A stretch of DNA of 64,000 nt, from NCBI GenBank assembly GCA_038373865.1, contig JAXGGA010003037.1:45973-109972 (forward strand). Direction: 5' to 3'. The first letter of the stretch is position 1, and each line of letters opens with the position of its first letter. The notes under the pieces were generated by a model. That model was not told the DNA's origin. It ran no database searches and worked only from the letters and a program-made list of their open reading frames with translations. Source of the stretch: Uloborus plumipes (lineage: Eukaryota > Arthropoda > Arachnida > Araneae > Uloboridae). Below, one piece after another: positions 1-10,690 of the stretch. The translations under genes and the position numbers were made by a program.

Positions 1-67
1 TTTTAATAAGTTAATTTAGTTTTAATTTGATGAACCCACATTAAGAATGAAAAGCTACATTAAGTAC

Positions 68-555
68 GTGGCCGACTACTAGATAAATCATCCAAACTGC
101 TTAGAACCAGTGGTCGGCCTACCATGGCCGACTATTAGAAATGCAGAAGAATTCTGTACCCATTAGTCGGCCACCCCTATAAAAAACAATCGAGTCTAAC
201 CAGGAATTCGCTCTTTCATGGAAACATTATGTTAGACATTCCATTAAGATAAAAATCACTCAAATTTACAGTAGAATTAAATTATTAAGTGTAATTGGCC
301 ATTTTAAGAAGACGTGTCCGCTTAGCTGAAAAATAAGCAGAATCGCAATCTTGGATGACGGGCACACCATTCAAAATGAAATGACTCATTACTAATTCAA
401 AAAAAGTACCCAAGACTTAACTGTCATTGGATGATGATTGAGGATAGGTACATGAATGTGTGAATGCGCCATATCTGATTTTGAATTAAAAATGTACTAT
501 TTATGAGGAGTTTTATGTCATTGTGGCCGACTACTGGAGACTGGCCGACTACTGG
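68..555. repeat. Repeat-word region built on GGCCGACTACT
   Basis: A GC-rich word recurs in otherwise AT-rich DNA: GTGGCCGACTACTAG at 68-82, ATGGCCGACTATTAG at 124-138, GTGGCCGACTACTGG at 523-537 and CTGGCCGACTACTGG at 541-555. A reverse-complement copy lies at 161-174 and a partial one near 110-118. No ORF of note is present. The arrangement resembles the subterminal word arrays of the TIR elements at 43492 and 50663, but no terminal inverted repeat or target duplication is visible and the element may extend beyond the left edge. That it is a transposon is inference. Confidence 0.45.
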
Positions 556-595
556 AGCACTTAACCTATTTCAAGATTTTTAGATAAATGTCCTA

Positions 596-973
596 CACTG
601 TTAAAAATTCAGGAAGCTTTTATGGTAAATGTTACTTCTGTAAAATGTAGCGTTTACAGTACAGAAAATTTTTACAGTAAATCGTACCGCTAAAAAAATT
701 GCGATTGCAGCGCCAATTGATCACCACATGACTTACTGTGCGGTGCCCTATTTCCGCTCTCCTTATATGTCTCATCTGGTACCGTGGATAGTAAAGCAGT
801 GTGTTAAAATTGGGTCCTTGGTTCAATCCTTGTCGTTCCTATCTCGGGCTTTTTAATCCTCGTTATCTCTTCCGTAAAATTTTACAGTAAAAAAATATTT
901 TACGGTAAAAGTTGCTGGCAACATGGATTCCAGTAGCTTTTACCGTAAAATTTCAGGAAAATGTTTGACAGTG
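596..973. mobile_element. TA-flanked MITE, family 1, copy 1
   Basis: This 378-bp non-coding element begins CACTGTTAAAAATTCAGGAA and ends ...TTTGACAGTG, with TA at 594-595 and 974-975. The interior is rich in GTAAAA/TTTTAC motifs. The same sequence recurs in opposite orientation at 55413-55799, including a central block near 715-830 with GCGATTGCAGCGCC and GTACCGTGGATAGTAAAGCA. Terminal CACTG, TA duplication and no ORF fit a Tc1/mariner-type non-autonomous element. The short minus-strand ORFs here are chance. Confidence 0.8.
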
Positions 974-975
974 TA

Positions 976-2309
976 CACATGCAGTTGGTTGAGATATCGT
1001 GGTGCAATTTTCGCCAAGACTTTAAATTTGGTTCAATTCTTAAAATTGTATAAGATATTAGATACACATATACATACATATTGATAGCAGGTAGACTAGG
1101 AAGCATAATGCGTCAAATATATGTCTCTAGATGATCCTTGGATAGGTACCTATTTATATATTTTTTTAGTTGTACACCTGTCGCGTGGCTCCCTGATAAG
1201 TAAAAATTCTCATGCAACTAAAACAATAAAAATTAAATATAAGCTTCTAAAATGTAATCAGCAGCCGGCGATTATGAGTTAAAGCATTATTTTTTAAGAA
1301 CCACCTAATTAAGTTATAACAAACATGCACTGTCAACGTAATATCGTAAATTATTTTACACGCTTTAGAAGCATTACCACGGCTTTTCCCATGAAGCGGT
1401 AAATGAAGAAGCATCTGCCAATTTGATCATCAATGCATGTCTCGTGAGAATTGTTGTTTTTGCCTTGCTTATAACGTGTTTTTTCGTGTCAGTGACGAAA
1501 GAGACAAGGTTATATTTTCTCTATATTTCTTTTTAATTCTACGTGCAAAAAATTTAATTTAAATGTTTATGTTATTGTTTCAAATGAAATTTAAGTGATA
1601 GAGCCCCTATGACGAATTGTTTTAGGTAAGATGTTTAATTTTATGTGTTGAGTTTTTTATGAATTTTTAGAGTTTACTATTTGTAGAATTTTCTACTCTT
1701 ATAAGAATTAGTAGCGGGAGGAGTACAGTGAAAAATCAAGATAAATTTACTTTTGTTATTGTTCAAGCATAAAAATAGTGTAGACGCTTTTAAAAATATT
1801 TATTGGTTAAAAATGGAAGACTAAAGGTATACATTAATTACATTTGTGTGCATGCAAACTTCGGGAAAGATTATCTGCACTTGTAAACTAATCGAGAGCA
1901 GCGGTTACTTTTGATTACAGACACAATCTAGCAAAAAGAAGGTTCACATTCGTCAAGCTTGCTATCGCCAAAGGCTACTGAATAATCTATCTGAAAAGAC
2001 ACTTGCAAGAGTTATATAGGCTTACAGAAGAGTATAAGTACATCACATTGCGGGGAAGCTTAACCAACTAGTTACAAGGAAATTTTCTGAACTAAATATT
2101 CGACTGTGAAAGCCGATCCATTTTTGTATTCAACTTCTGAACCTAGTTACCTTAAACTTGAGCAGACACATCTATATCTCAAAGGAGCCCAATAAGTGGG
2201 AAGTACATGTCATTTGGAGGTCACGTTCTATAGTGTATTGAATCATATTATGCACGTCACAGGGTTTAAAAGTGGAGAACACAGAACTACATGTAAAGCA
2301 TGGACCACA
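976..2309. other. Intergenic AT-rich DNA, nothing recognised
   Basis: No convincing ORF, RNA gene or repeat was recognised. Low-complexity A/T runs are scattered through it. Confidence 0.5.
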
Positions 2310-2726
2310 CACTGTAAAAAATAAATGTTGTTTTTAGAGTATAATACAGTTAATTTCATAGTAATAAACTGTAAAAAAAAATAATTTTATAGTAATAAAA
2401 TGTAAAATAGCTAATTTTAAAGCACTAAACTGTAAAAGTGCTAATTTTACAGTAATAAATTGTAAAATTGCTAATTTTAGTTTATTACCGCGCATTTTAT
2501 AGTTTTAAATTGGAAACTCGGCTGCCAGTACTATACCATTGTTTTTGCAGTAAAATATCGATAAATTTTATGGCAATAAACTGTAAAATTTCTAACTTTG
2601 CAGTAATAAACTGTAAATTGCTAGTTTTATACTTTATTACTGTGGATTTTACTGTGGACATTTATTAATTGTAACCTCGGCTGCCAGTATTATATTGTAA
2701 AAACAACAGTTCATTTTTTCGCAGTG
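2310..2726. mobile_element. CACTG MITE, family 2, copy A (dimer form)
   Basis: Termini are CACTGTAAAAAATAAATGTT on the left and the inverted counterpart ending TTTTTTCGCAGTG on the right, about 38 bp of imperfect TIR. The interior repeats CTGTAAAATTGCTAATTTTA and AATAAACTGTAAAA phrases. A GGCTGCCAGTA block occurs twice (about 2519 and 2682), so the copy looks like two units head to tail. The flanking dinucleotide is CA on both sides, whereas copies at 10036 and 31412 have TA. No coding capacity. Confidence 0.75.
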
Positions 2727-3692
2727 CAACTGCGTTTTCACTATTCTCCAAGGTAAGATGCATGACGTATTCAATCGGCAGTGTAAAACAGATCAAGCAC
2801 ATCATGTTGTATTTACAATATAACTTTTCATACTTGAATATTTTCTGCTGGGCAATGCTGGGGGCTCTTCTTCATAAAGATTTTATTGTGCACAGATGAT
2901 TTAAAAAGCACGATAAAGATTACTTTGTTTAGTTGATGTGCACAGTCATTAGATGTCAAAGTGAGAACAAGGGAATGAATCTAGTACCAACGAATCTTAT
3001 GTAACTGGAAAGTGAAGTTCACCAAACTTCCACTGAAGTTTCTCTTGATTCTTGTGGCGATATTCTTCATAATTTGGCAATTTTCTCTTTCAATTTTCTG
3101 GGGTGTGTTATTCTTACTCCCTCCCAAAAACAATATACTAAAATATCTTATTTGTGAAAAATTTTCATCATATTGTCAAACTTTGCTGATATCACCAAGT
3201 TAATTCATGATTGTAGTGATGATCTCTCTCTTTTAAACAGTGTTACCGCTCCTAAGCTAAGGCTGAGTCCCAATTACATGTAAAGTTCCGGTTATGGCAA
3301 CCAGAGGCTGTTTAATTTTTCTTATATAATATACAGTATTTAAGCTGAGTGCAGATGACCTCTTACAGAAGCCAACAAATTGGTATATAAAGTAGGTTTA
3401 GAACAACAGCGAGATACAGCAGAAACGCTACTGTTAAACTCGTAAATTGAAATCAAAGCTTGGGTAATAAATTACCACCTTTAAGCCAGGGCCACGGAAA
3501 ATCTACATGCCATACACCGTTGCCTTCTATTTCAGACTGATGAAAGAAGATGTTTTGACAATATTATGATTTTGTCCAGAATAAGGACGAAACCATAGTG
3601 ATAATGATATAACTGGGCTGCTGGTATATTGTGCACAGCTCTCTCTTTCATTGTTGACATCGAAAATATAAACTACTGATTACATTACTGAT
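2727..3692. other. Intergenic DNA, nothing recognised
   Basis: A 63-codon hydrophobic ORF at 3012-3203 has no supporting context and is treated as chance. No other feature was recognised. Confidence 0.5.
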
Positions 3693-3696
3693 TTAA

Positions 3697-3730
3697 CCCT
3701 TTGTATCACCGTGTTGCATATCTGCAACAT
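3697..3730. repeat. piggyBac left end: 11-bp TIR plus 19-bp internal repeat
   Basis: TIR CCCTTTGTATC (3697-3707), a 4-bp spacer, then TGTTGCATATCTGCAACAT (3712-3730), itself a GTTGCA/TGCAAC palindrome. These are expected transposase-binding sites. Confidence 0.85.
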
Positions 3731-3980
3731 TCAGAAAACGTCTGCATCATTTGCACAGTGAAGTTTTGAAGGCGATTTCAGCGGTTGTAGCAGTCTGGCA
3801 ACATTGCAATTAACATAAGTTTTTCATAAAATTCCCAATAGATGGCGATACTAACGTATTTTTTCAGATCTAAGTTGAATTTATCACATAAGCAGTCACA
3901 CGTGGTTGATGCTAAACCAAACTTCGAATTTTGCAAAATCAAAAAGACTGGGGAAGTTCAGCAATAGCTATTCCATAAAG

Positions 3981-4476
3981 GTAAGTTCAATTTCTTTACA
4001 TAAAATCACTTTTGTGCTAGAAAATTTTCGAATTTTAAAAGAAATAGGTAATTTTATGTTCGTTGCACACATGCAACAACACGCATTTTCTACCCATAAT
4101 TTCTAGCTTTTTGGAATACTGATAAAGTAAGGTGTGCAATTTTTTCTGTAATTTTTTTGACTTACCTACATATTTTTCAAAGCAATTTCATAAAAATTGA
4201 AAATTAGTATGCTAGTATGTTATTTCTTACCTCTAGCATAAAATTTATGTAGATTTATTTTTCTTCATAATAAATAATAAGATAATTAGAACTTGTTCTA
4301 ATTATGTTGGTAATTCATTTTTAAAATATGGAAATACTATTATAATGGTATAAATAAAATACCAACGCTTTATATAACAATTTAATATAATGATATACAT
4401 AATTACGCAAATACAAAATGAAAATTTTATTTATTTATTTTTTATTTTACTCTAAACTTGCCATTTATTTTCTTAG
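3981..4476 (+). other. Possible 5' UTR intron of the piggyBac gene
   Basis: A strong donor context AAAG|GTAAGTT lies at 3981 and a pyrimidine-rich acceptor TTTATTTTCTTAG ends at 4476, one base before the ATG at 4478. Removing this 496-bp segment would join an untranslated leader directly to the start codon. It would also remove the upstream in-frame ATG at 4418, which adds an odd hydrophobic N-terminus. The splice call rests on motifs only. Confidence 0.45.
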
Positions 4477-4477
4477 A

Positions 4478-6508
4478 ATGGCATATAGACGTAAGTTTCT
4501 GACAGCTCAAGAAATAGAATATCTAATGAATAAGACAGATAGTGAAGATGAAACATATGTTTCCGACGATGATAGCTTGGCAGATCCAAATTTTATACCA
4601 CCTTTTGGTTCAGAAGTAGATAATCTGTTTATTGAGAGCAGTGACGAAAGTGATTCTTCATATGAATATTCAGATGTAAATAAGAATAGAAAACGTCAAG
4701 AGAGTACTATCAATTTTACTGGGGCTCCTGTAAGCGTTCCTGAACCCTCTGTAAGTGTTCCCGGACCCTTTGTTAGTACTCCTGGACCCTCTGTGAGTGT
4801 TCCCGGACCCTCCGTGAGTGTTCCCGGACCCTCTGCTAGTGCTCTCGGACCTTCTGTTAGTGTTTACGGACCCTCTGCTGGTGGTCCTAGTTTCTCAAGT
4901 TACTCCACCAGCCCTGTCAGTAAAACAAACAAGTCAGAAAAAAAGAAAGAAATTTTATGGAGGAAAAAAAATTTGATTTTGAATCACCAGCAACTTTTTT
5001 TCTTGGGTGGTTGCACTTTACCACCGGAACTGTTAGAACTAGATACACCATTTCGGTTTTTTTCATTCCTTTTTCCGAAGGAAATCTTTGAAATGATTAG
5101 AAATGAAACAAACTTGTATATTATTCAGAAAAACCCAAATGCAACATTTAATGTAAGTGCTCTAGATGTTCAGCAGTTTGTTGGTATTGTTTACTTTATG
5201 TCTGTAATTCATCTCCCAAGAGTGAAGCACTACTGGTCTGCTTTTACTGGTGTGCCAATTATTCAAGAGAGTATGCCTCTTAATCAGTTTGAACGAATAC
5301 GTCAATTTCTTCACTTCAATGATAATACTCAAAACCTTCCCGTTTCTAATCCTGATCGTGATAGACTTTTCAAAATAAGACCTCTTCTTGAAAAAATGAA
5401 TGAAAATTTTAAAAAGGTTCCACTTGAACAGTATTTATGTGTAGATGAACAGATTTGCTCAACAAAGTCTCGAAATTTTATGAAGCGATATAATCCAAAC
5501 AAACCACACAAATGGGGTTACAAAATTCAAGTTTTGAGTGGTGCATCAGGATTTGCCTACAAAATCGAACCAGATTCAGGCAAAGAAAATGTTACGAAGT
5601 TGGGAGAGCCAGATCTTGGTGCAGCATCCAATAATGTGATGCGTTTGGCAAGAATTATTCCTCGTCATAAGAATTACCGTTTATACTTTGATAATTTTTT
5701 TACTTCAATACCTTTGATTGCATATTTGGCGAAGGAGGGCATTCTTAGTTTAGGAACAGTTAGGAGAAACCGCATACCTAATTGCAAGTTACCCACTGAT
5801 AAAGAAATGATGAAAAAAGAGCGTGGATCATCAAGTGAATATTGTGCAGCTATTGAAGGGGTTGATATTTCAACAATATCTTGGAGAGATAATAAAATTG
5901 TTCATTTAGCCTCATCCTTTGCTGGCGAAGAGCCGAAATCAAAAGTTCGAAGATACGATAAATCTAGCAAAAAATATATAGAAATTGACCGACCTTTTGT
6001 TGTAAGCGAATACAACAGACATATGGGTGGTGTAGATTTAATAAATAGCATTATGGGAAGACAAAAAATATTACTGAGAAGCAAAAGATGGCAAATTCGT
6101 ATGTTCTACCACTTTCTAGATTTAGTTATGTCTAATGCTTGGCTACTGTACAAACGCGTACATATGGAGAAAAGAAAAAATGAAAGGATGTTGAATTCTT
6201 CGGACTTTCGCCTTGAAGTTGCCGAAACTCTCTGTAAAATGAACACTAGGATCAGGGATAACAGAAAAAGAAAAAGCGATGTAGAAGAAGGTATAAAGGA
6301 GAAAAAACATAAAGGTCCTGCTCAGCATATACCACCAAAACCAGTACGCCTAGACGAAATTGGACATTGGCCGAACTGGGCAGATAAAAGAATTAGATGT
6401 AAATACCCAAAATGCAAAGGTTTTACACAAACAATTTGTGAGAAATGTGGTGTAGGACTCTGTTATAACAAAAACAACAACTGTTTCAAAAATTTCCATA
6501 TTAATTAA
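4478..6508 (+). CDS. piggyBac transposase (DDE_Tnp_1_7 type)
   Basis: Cut-and-paste transposase for the TTAA-specific element around it. The frame is open from 4418 (696 codons). I prefer the ATG at 4478 (MAYRRKFLTA, 676 aa) because the 20 upstream residues are hydrophobic and atypical and a splice acceptor sits just before it. In 696-aa numbering: acidic N-terminus, a seven-fold 7-residue VSVPGPS-like repeat (about 105-153), then the catalytic core. Candidate catalytic aspartates are D343 (LCVDEQ), D425 (YFDNFFTS) and D540 (HMGGVDL), the three positions expected in the family. A basic nuclear-localisation-like segment (RKRKS, KEKKHK) precedes a C-terminal cysteine-rich zinc-binding domain starting at C661 (CKYPKCKGF, CEKCGVGLC). 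No internal stop or frameshift. Somewhat longer than classical piggyBac transposase (about 600 aa), mostly from the N-terminal extension. Confidence 0.95.
   Translation: MAYRRKFLTAQEIEYLMNKTDSEDETYVSDDDSLADPNFIPPFGSEVDNLFIESSDESDSSYEYSDVNKNRKRQESTINFTGAPVSVPEPSVSVPGPFVSTPGPSVSVPGPSVSVPGPSASALGPSVSVYGPSAGGPSFSSYSTSPVSKTNKSEKKKEILWRKKNLILNHQQLFFLGGCTLPPELLELDTPFRFFSFLFPKEIFEMIRNETNLYIIQKNPNATFNVSALDVQQFVGIVYFMSVIHLPRVKHYWSAFTGVPIIQESMPLNQFERIRQFLHFNDNTQNLPVSNPDRDRLFKIRPLLEKMNENFKKVPLEQYLCVDEQICSTKSRNFMKRYNPNKPHKWGYKIQVLSGASGFAYKIEPDSGKENVTKLGEPDLGAASNNVMRLARIIPRHKNYRLYFDNFFTSIPLIAYLAKEGILSLGTVRRNRIPNCKLPTDKEMMKKERGSSSEYCAAIEGVDISTISWRDNKIVHLASSFAGEEPKSKVRRYDKSSKKYIEIDRPFVVSEYNRHMGGVDLINSIMGRQKILLRSKRWQIRMFYHFLDLVMSNAWLLYKRVHMEKRKNERMLNSSDFRLEVAETLCKMNTRIRDNRKRKSDVEEGIKEKKHKGPAQHIPPKPVRLDEIGHWPNWADKRIRCKYPKCKGFTQTICEKCGVGLCYNKNNNCFKNFHIN
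4730..4876 (+). repeat. 21-bp coding minisatellite in the transposase
   Basis: Seven tandem 21-bp units encode VSVPEPS, VSVPGPF, VSTPGPS, VSVPGPS, VSVPGPS, ASALGPS and VSVYGPS. They form a proline/serine-rich linker between the acidic N-terminus and the core. Copy number is likely to vary between element copies. Confidence 0.85.
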
Positions 6509-6546
6509 TATCTTGCAGATTTTGAATTTTTATCCCGTTTTGTATG

Positions 6547-6696
6547 ATGTTGCAGAAATGCAACAAACCCTTTTTTCTCAATAAATTCATAATTTTTTGC
6601 TAAAGATTTTTTTAATTATTTTTCCCATGCTTCAAATACTATTTTCTAGCATGTGAGCAAGTATTTTCAAAATCGGAGTTGTTGCGATACAAAGGG
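6547..6696. repeat. piggyBac right end: 19-bp internal repeat plus 11-bp TIR
   Basis: ATGTTGCAGAAATGCAACA (6547-6565) is the inverse of the left internal repeat with one mismatch in 19. The inverse TIR GATACAAAGGG lies at 6686-6696. The spacer is 120 bp here against 4 bp on the left. Confidence 0.85.
6580..6585 (+). terminator. Polyadenylation signal of the piggyBac gene
   Basis: AATAAA lies 72 bp after the stop codon and inside the element, followed by T-rich sequence. It is the likely 3' end signal of the transposase mRNA. Confidence 0.6.
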
Positions 6697-6700
6697 TTAA

Positions 6701-9700
6701 ATACGTAATATCAGATCACTTGCTAATGTAGGAGAAGAGGGTATCATGGACAAGTCGAACGATACGAAGTGCCAAGGTTTTCGTTCTGTTTAGAGCCGAT
6801 ATGATTAATGACTTTCTTAAACTACTTAAAAAGGACTGATAAAATACAGTGCCGTGAAAGTTGACAGCTTTTTGTTATTGAACTCGCCTGAAAACAAAGT
6901 GTGGTTTGTGATTTTCAAGAGTTTCTGCAAGAATGATTTTAAAACAAATTAAATCGGTACTAGAATAAAATATTATTTTATTCTACTAGTATACATATGA
7001 CTTGAATATCAATATTAATTAGAGTACACACCAAAGAAACCGTATTTTTAATTCTGTGGTAATTTTTCAGCTGAGAATGTTTTGACCATCAGTTTAAGTG
7101 TACATTTTCCAAATGCGTGTAGGGTATTTTGAAATACCTGATATTTCGCAATCTAATATGTAATCCTCTTTCATCATGAATTCTGTTGTCGTTTTTTTCT
7201 CGATTTTCTTAGTAGAAACAAAAAAAAAAAAAAAAAAACCTACCAAACACTATTACCTCCAAAAAAGCAGAAGTCAAATGCATGTAAGAAATCCTTTTCT
7301 ATAACTATATATTCCCCATATAAAAACAGTTGAAAGATCAATTGAGACATAATGTATAATAGGAAGAACTAGAAGCCCCAACGAAAGAAACGGAACTTAG
7401 AACTTTTCAACCCTTTCTGAAACACCAATTCCATATTACCTGATAACTTTATATCTCTTTCCACATTTGCTGATTGGAACTATTATGAAATAATATTTGT
7501 GCAAGACAAATAAATAAATTAAAAAAAATATTTTTCTTTTTCAAGTGACTGTTGTTCATAGCGGTAGTTACAATATGCGCTCACATTGATTTAGGAACTT
7601 AAATTCAAAAAAATCAGTTAAGCTACTTATAGAAATGTAATTAGTACTCTTTACTGTAGTCTTTGAATCTATCTATATATCAGAAGTTATAGTACATTTT
7701 TAAACGTTTCTATTAAAAAGGTACAACGATAACTGAAAAATAGTTGTAATATAAAAAAACAAATAAAGTTTTTAGTTTCTACGTGTAGGCAAGCTCAAAC
7801 TTGCCGAAATAATAAAAACTACTTAACCTTATTATATAAATTACCAAAAAGTTGACGCAACGAAATATATTGCACCTATAAGATTTTTTTCTCTTTTTAT
7901 TATTTTGTTTTTCACTCTTTGTTTTGGATTTAAAAATAATTTCAGGTTTATTTTGGTGAAGAAAATAAGCATTACACATTAGACTATCTTAAAATGAAAA
8001 AAGTTCTTGTAATATACGTAACACAATGATTTAGAACATTACTGCCCTTTTTTGCAAAACTATTCTTTATATATTTTTCTATTTCTGAATTTCTCCGTAT
8101 AAAATTTTCCGGTTTATTTTCTCAATGTATCGCCCGAATTCTGCAAAACATGTGAGAAAAGCTTTGTTTCCCCGCATTCAGATATTGATCCGCTTTTGAA
8201 TTATCGCACGGAAAACTGTTCTTGACATTCCAATATTTATCCATTTCTCTCTATATACTGCGAACAACAGGAGGTAGTTGCAACTTATTTTGCCAATGAT
8301 TTTCTTGCATTTCTGGAGGAGTATTATTGAAAACTTTGAAATGATCTTTCAATTTAATTTATTGTTTCGTAGTTTTGTAATGAATCGTTACATATTGAAA
8401 CATGTGTAGTTGCGATTCAATGCATGTTTAGAAGTAAATAAGATAAATAATGGCGCCTCTGCTTACGTTTGCATATGTTTAAGTTTCTTCTTCATGCTTA
8501 AAATGTTTTTATATGCATTCATACGGCAAACTTTGTTACTCATTAGATTTAAGGTCGATATAATTAAGTAGGATATTTTGAATTATTACCCTTGAGATTT
8601 TACGAACTTTTGATAAATAAATTTTGTTTCAACTACGAAATGTAGATGTAATAGTAAAAATGTGTATAAGTATTTATTGCATCCTACAATGAAGATATTT
8701 TAAACTAAAATTTGTTTTTAATACATGCTGCTGGAATATTGCTTGCCATGAGAGTTTTATGAAATATAAAATTAATAAACTGTACAAAATAGCAGAATTA
8801 AAACTAAGCGAAATTTATAGAAATGGTTTTCTTAACGCGTTCTACTTTTCTATTAAAAATTATCCCTTAACCTAAAAATATATCCAACTAATTTAAATGG
8901 TTAAAGATAAGCTAGCATTTAAATTTATGCAACTAACATTTTTTAAAGAAAGAAATAAATTAAGCGTTACAAAAAGAAGAGAAAAAGAAAAGGAAAAAAA
9001 ATCTTGTCGATATTATTCATAACGTCTGAAAAAAAAAAAGTTGTTCAACTTTTATTATTATTTTTGACGTTGCTTTATTCTGTTTTAATAAAGTTTTCTT
9101 CTTTTGGAAAAATTTTATTCTCAGTTAAAAATGTTTATATCTTGAAAAAAAAAAGTGTTTGATTTGCTTTTTAGCTCAATACTTTATTTATTAATTTTTT
9201 TTATACATCAACTCACTGGTTTAAAAATTAGAAATTTTTAATCTTGTAGAGCATCTTAACATGAAAAATAAGTTCTAATATTGGAACAGATGACTGAAGC
9301 TTACTACTTATTCCATGTATTTTTTAGCTTTGGTAACATGCATTTTTTCTGCTTTTTAACCACCGACGTAAAAAAGAAGGGGGGTTTTTAAGTGTAGTGT
9401 GCCTCTCTCTCTGAATTTTTAATTGCGTCTGTCTGCTCAATCGCAGCTCTTACACGGATTAATTATAGAATTTGTTCAACATTTGAATTGACCGACAGCT
9501 TCTTTTTCAGTTTTACCTAATCTACGTCCCGCAGTCCGTATGATGCCCACGGTGTTGATTTATGTGATCCATTTTAATGTTCAGTTTTACTAATTGAAAT
9601 CTTTTCTCTTTTAACCTCACAAAATGCACAACCATTTTCATTCTTAATTCAGACTGATTATGCCAAACTTGGAGCCAATAGTTATGAGTTTATTTCTGTC

Positions 9701-9947
9701 CTCATAAATTTTCTGTCCTTTTCTATGTTTTCCGATAAAAAAAAAATAAATATATTTAAATTATGTTCTACTTCTGGCTAGCGAGATTCCTTGTCCAATA
9801 AGGCGCGACCCTAGAGTTAAAAAGTTGGGTGAATAAATTTGAGTCGGTATTTTAAAAATATTGCATTTAAAATTCAAACAAACTATTGGAGGAGCCACAG
9901 TCTCTTTCTAATGGTGGTTAGAATAGGTAAAAGTTAAACTTTATAAG
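6701..9947. other. Intergenic AT-rich DNA, nothing recognised
   Basis: Contains A-runs (7219-7238 and others) and a small palindrome around 6959-6990 (ACTAGAATAAAATA with its inverse). No credible ORF, RNA gene or dispersed repeat was recognised. Confidence 0.5.
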
Positions 9948-10690
9948 TCATGAATGAACAATTTGTATTGGCATGTATGTAAGGCACTGGAGCATCGAGG
10001 GTAGTCAACTTGGAAACCTATTAGTTTTTCCGCTACACTGCAAAAAAGGAACTGCTGTTTTTATAGTATAATTTTGGGAGCCGAGGTTCTAATTAAAAAC
10101 AGTAAAATGGACAGTAATAAACTGTAAAATGAGTAATTTAATATTTTCGTATTGTAAAGTAAGATATTTACTGTTTACTGCAGTAACATTTAGCAGTGTT
10201 ATACTGTAAAAACAACTCAGTATAATACTGGCAGCAGAGGTTCCATTTAAAAACTAAAATTTACGGTCATGAACTGTAAAATTAGCAATTTATCAATATA
10301 GTACTCTAAAGTTAGCAATTTTACAGTTTATTACTGTAAACTTAGCATTTTGTACAATTTATTATTATAGAATTAGCTGTATTATACTGTTAACACAACA
10401 TTCATGTTTTACAGTGTAGATTTTTTCCGTTTTTTTTTTTTTAAATTCTTACTGAATGAAACATTTGCATTAAAATATATGTAAGATACTGAAGCAGAAA
10501 GGGTTGGGGGGTCAACCTGCTAAACTTTTGCTTTGTTTGTTAGAGTGATTCCGGATAACTGTTTTTTTTTTTTTTTGTCACTGAATGAAACATTTGAATT
10601 GAGATGTATGTCAGGCACTGGTAAAGATGTATGGGGGGCAACCATAGCTGAATAACTTAATTTGTACGTTAGATTGACGATCAGAGTATG
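9948..10690 (+). repeat. Three degenerate tandem units split by a MITE
   Basis: Related units start at about 9951, 10453 and 10582, with a shared pattern TGAATGAAACATTTG, ATGTATGTAAGGCACTGG, then a GGGGGTCAACCT-like stretch. Units 2 and 3 are 129 bp apart. Units 1 and 2 are 502 bp apart, or about 119 bp once the 381-bp MITE and its 2-bp TA duplication are removed. Copies are diverged and function is unknown. Confidence 0.6.
10036..10416. mobile_element. CACTG MITE, family 2, copy B
   Basis: 381 bp from CACTGCAAAAAAGGAACTGC to the inverted end ...GTTTTACAGTG, flanked by TA at 10034-10035 and 10417-10418. The interior carries two GCAGAGGTTCC-type blocks and repeated CTGTAAAATTAGCAATTT phrases. 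Insertion between two units of a tandem repeat gives independent evidence of mobility. Confidence 0.85.

Larger units (their letters stand above)
3697..6696 (+). mobile_element. Complete piggyBac DNA transposon
   Basis: A 3000-bp element inserted at TTAA (3693-3696 and 6697-6700), the diagnostic piggyBac target duplication. The 11-bp TIR CCCTTTGTATC starts at 3697 and its exact inverse ends at 6696. A second inverted repeat of 19 bp lies inside at each end. It carries one transposase gene in the + orientation, with a polyadenylation signal before the right end. Both ends, both target sites and the ORF are intact, so this is either a recently active copy or one with little decay. Whether it still moves cannot be told from sequence. 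Confidence 0.95.

Noticed and set aside
3012..3203. 63-codon ORF with a hydrophobic N-terminus as a possible small membrane protein
   Set aside because: T-rich DNA yields Phe/Leu/Ile runs; poor start context and no supporting signals.
5329..6328. Minus-strand ORFs of about 60 codons inside the piggyBac gene
   Set aside because: Shadows of the transposase reading frame.
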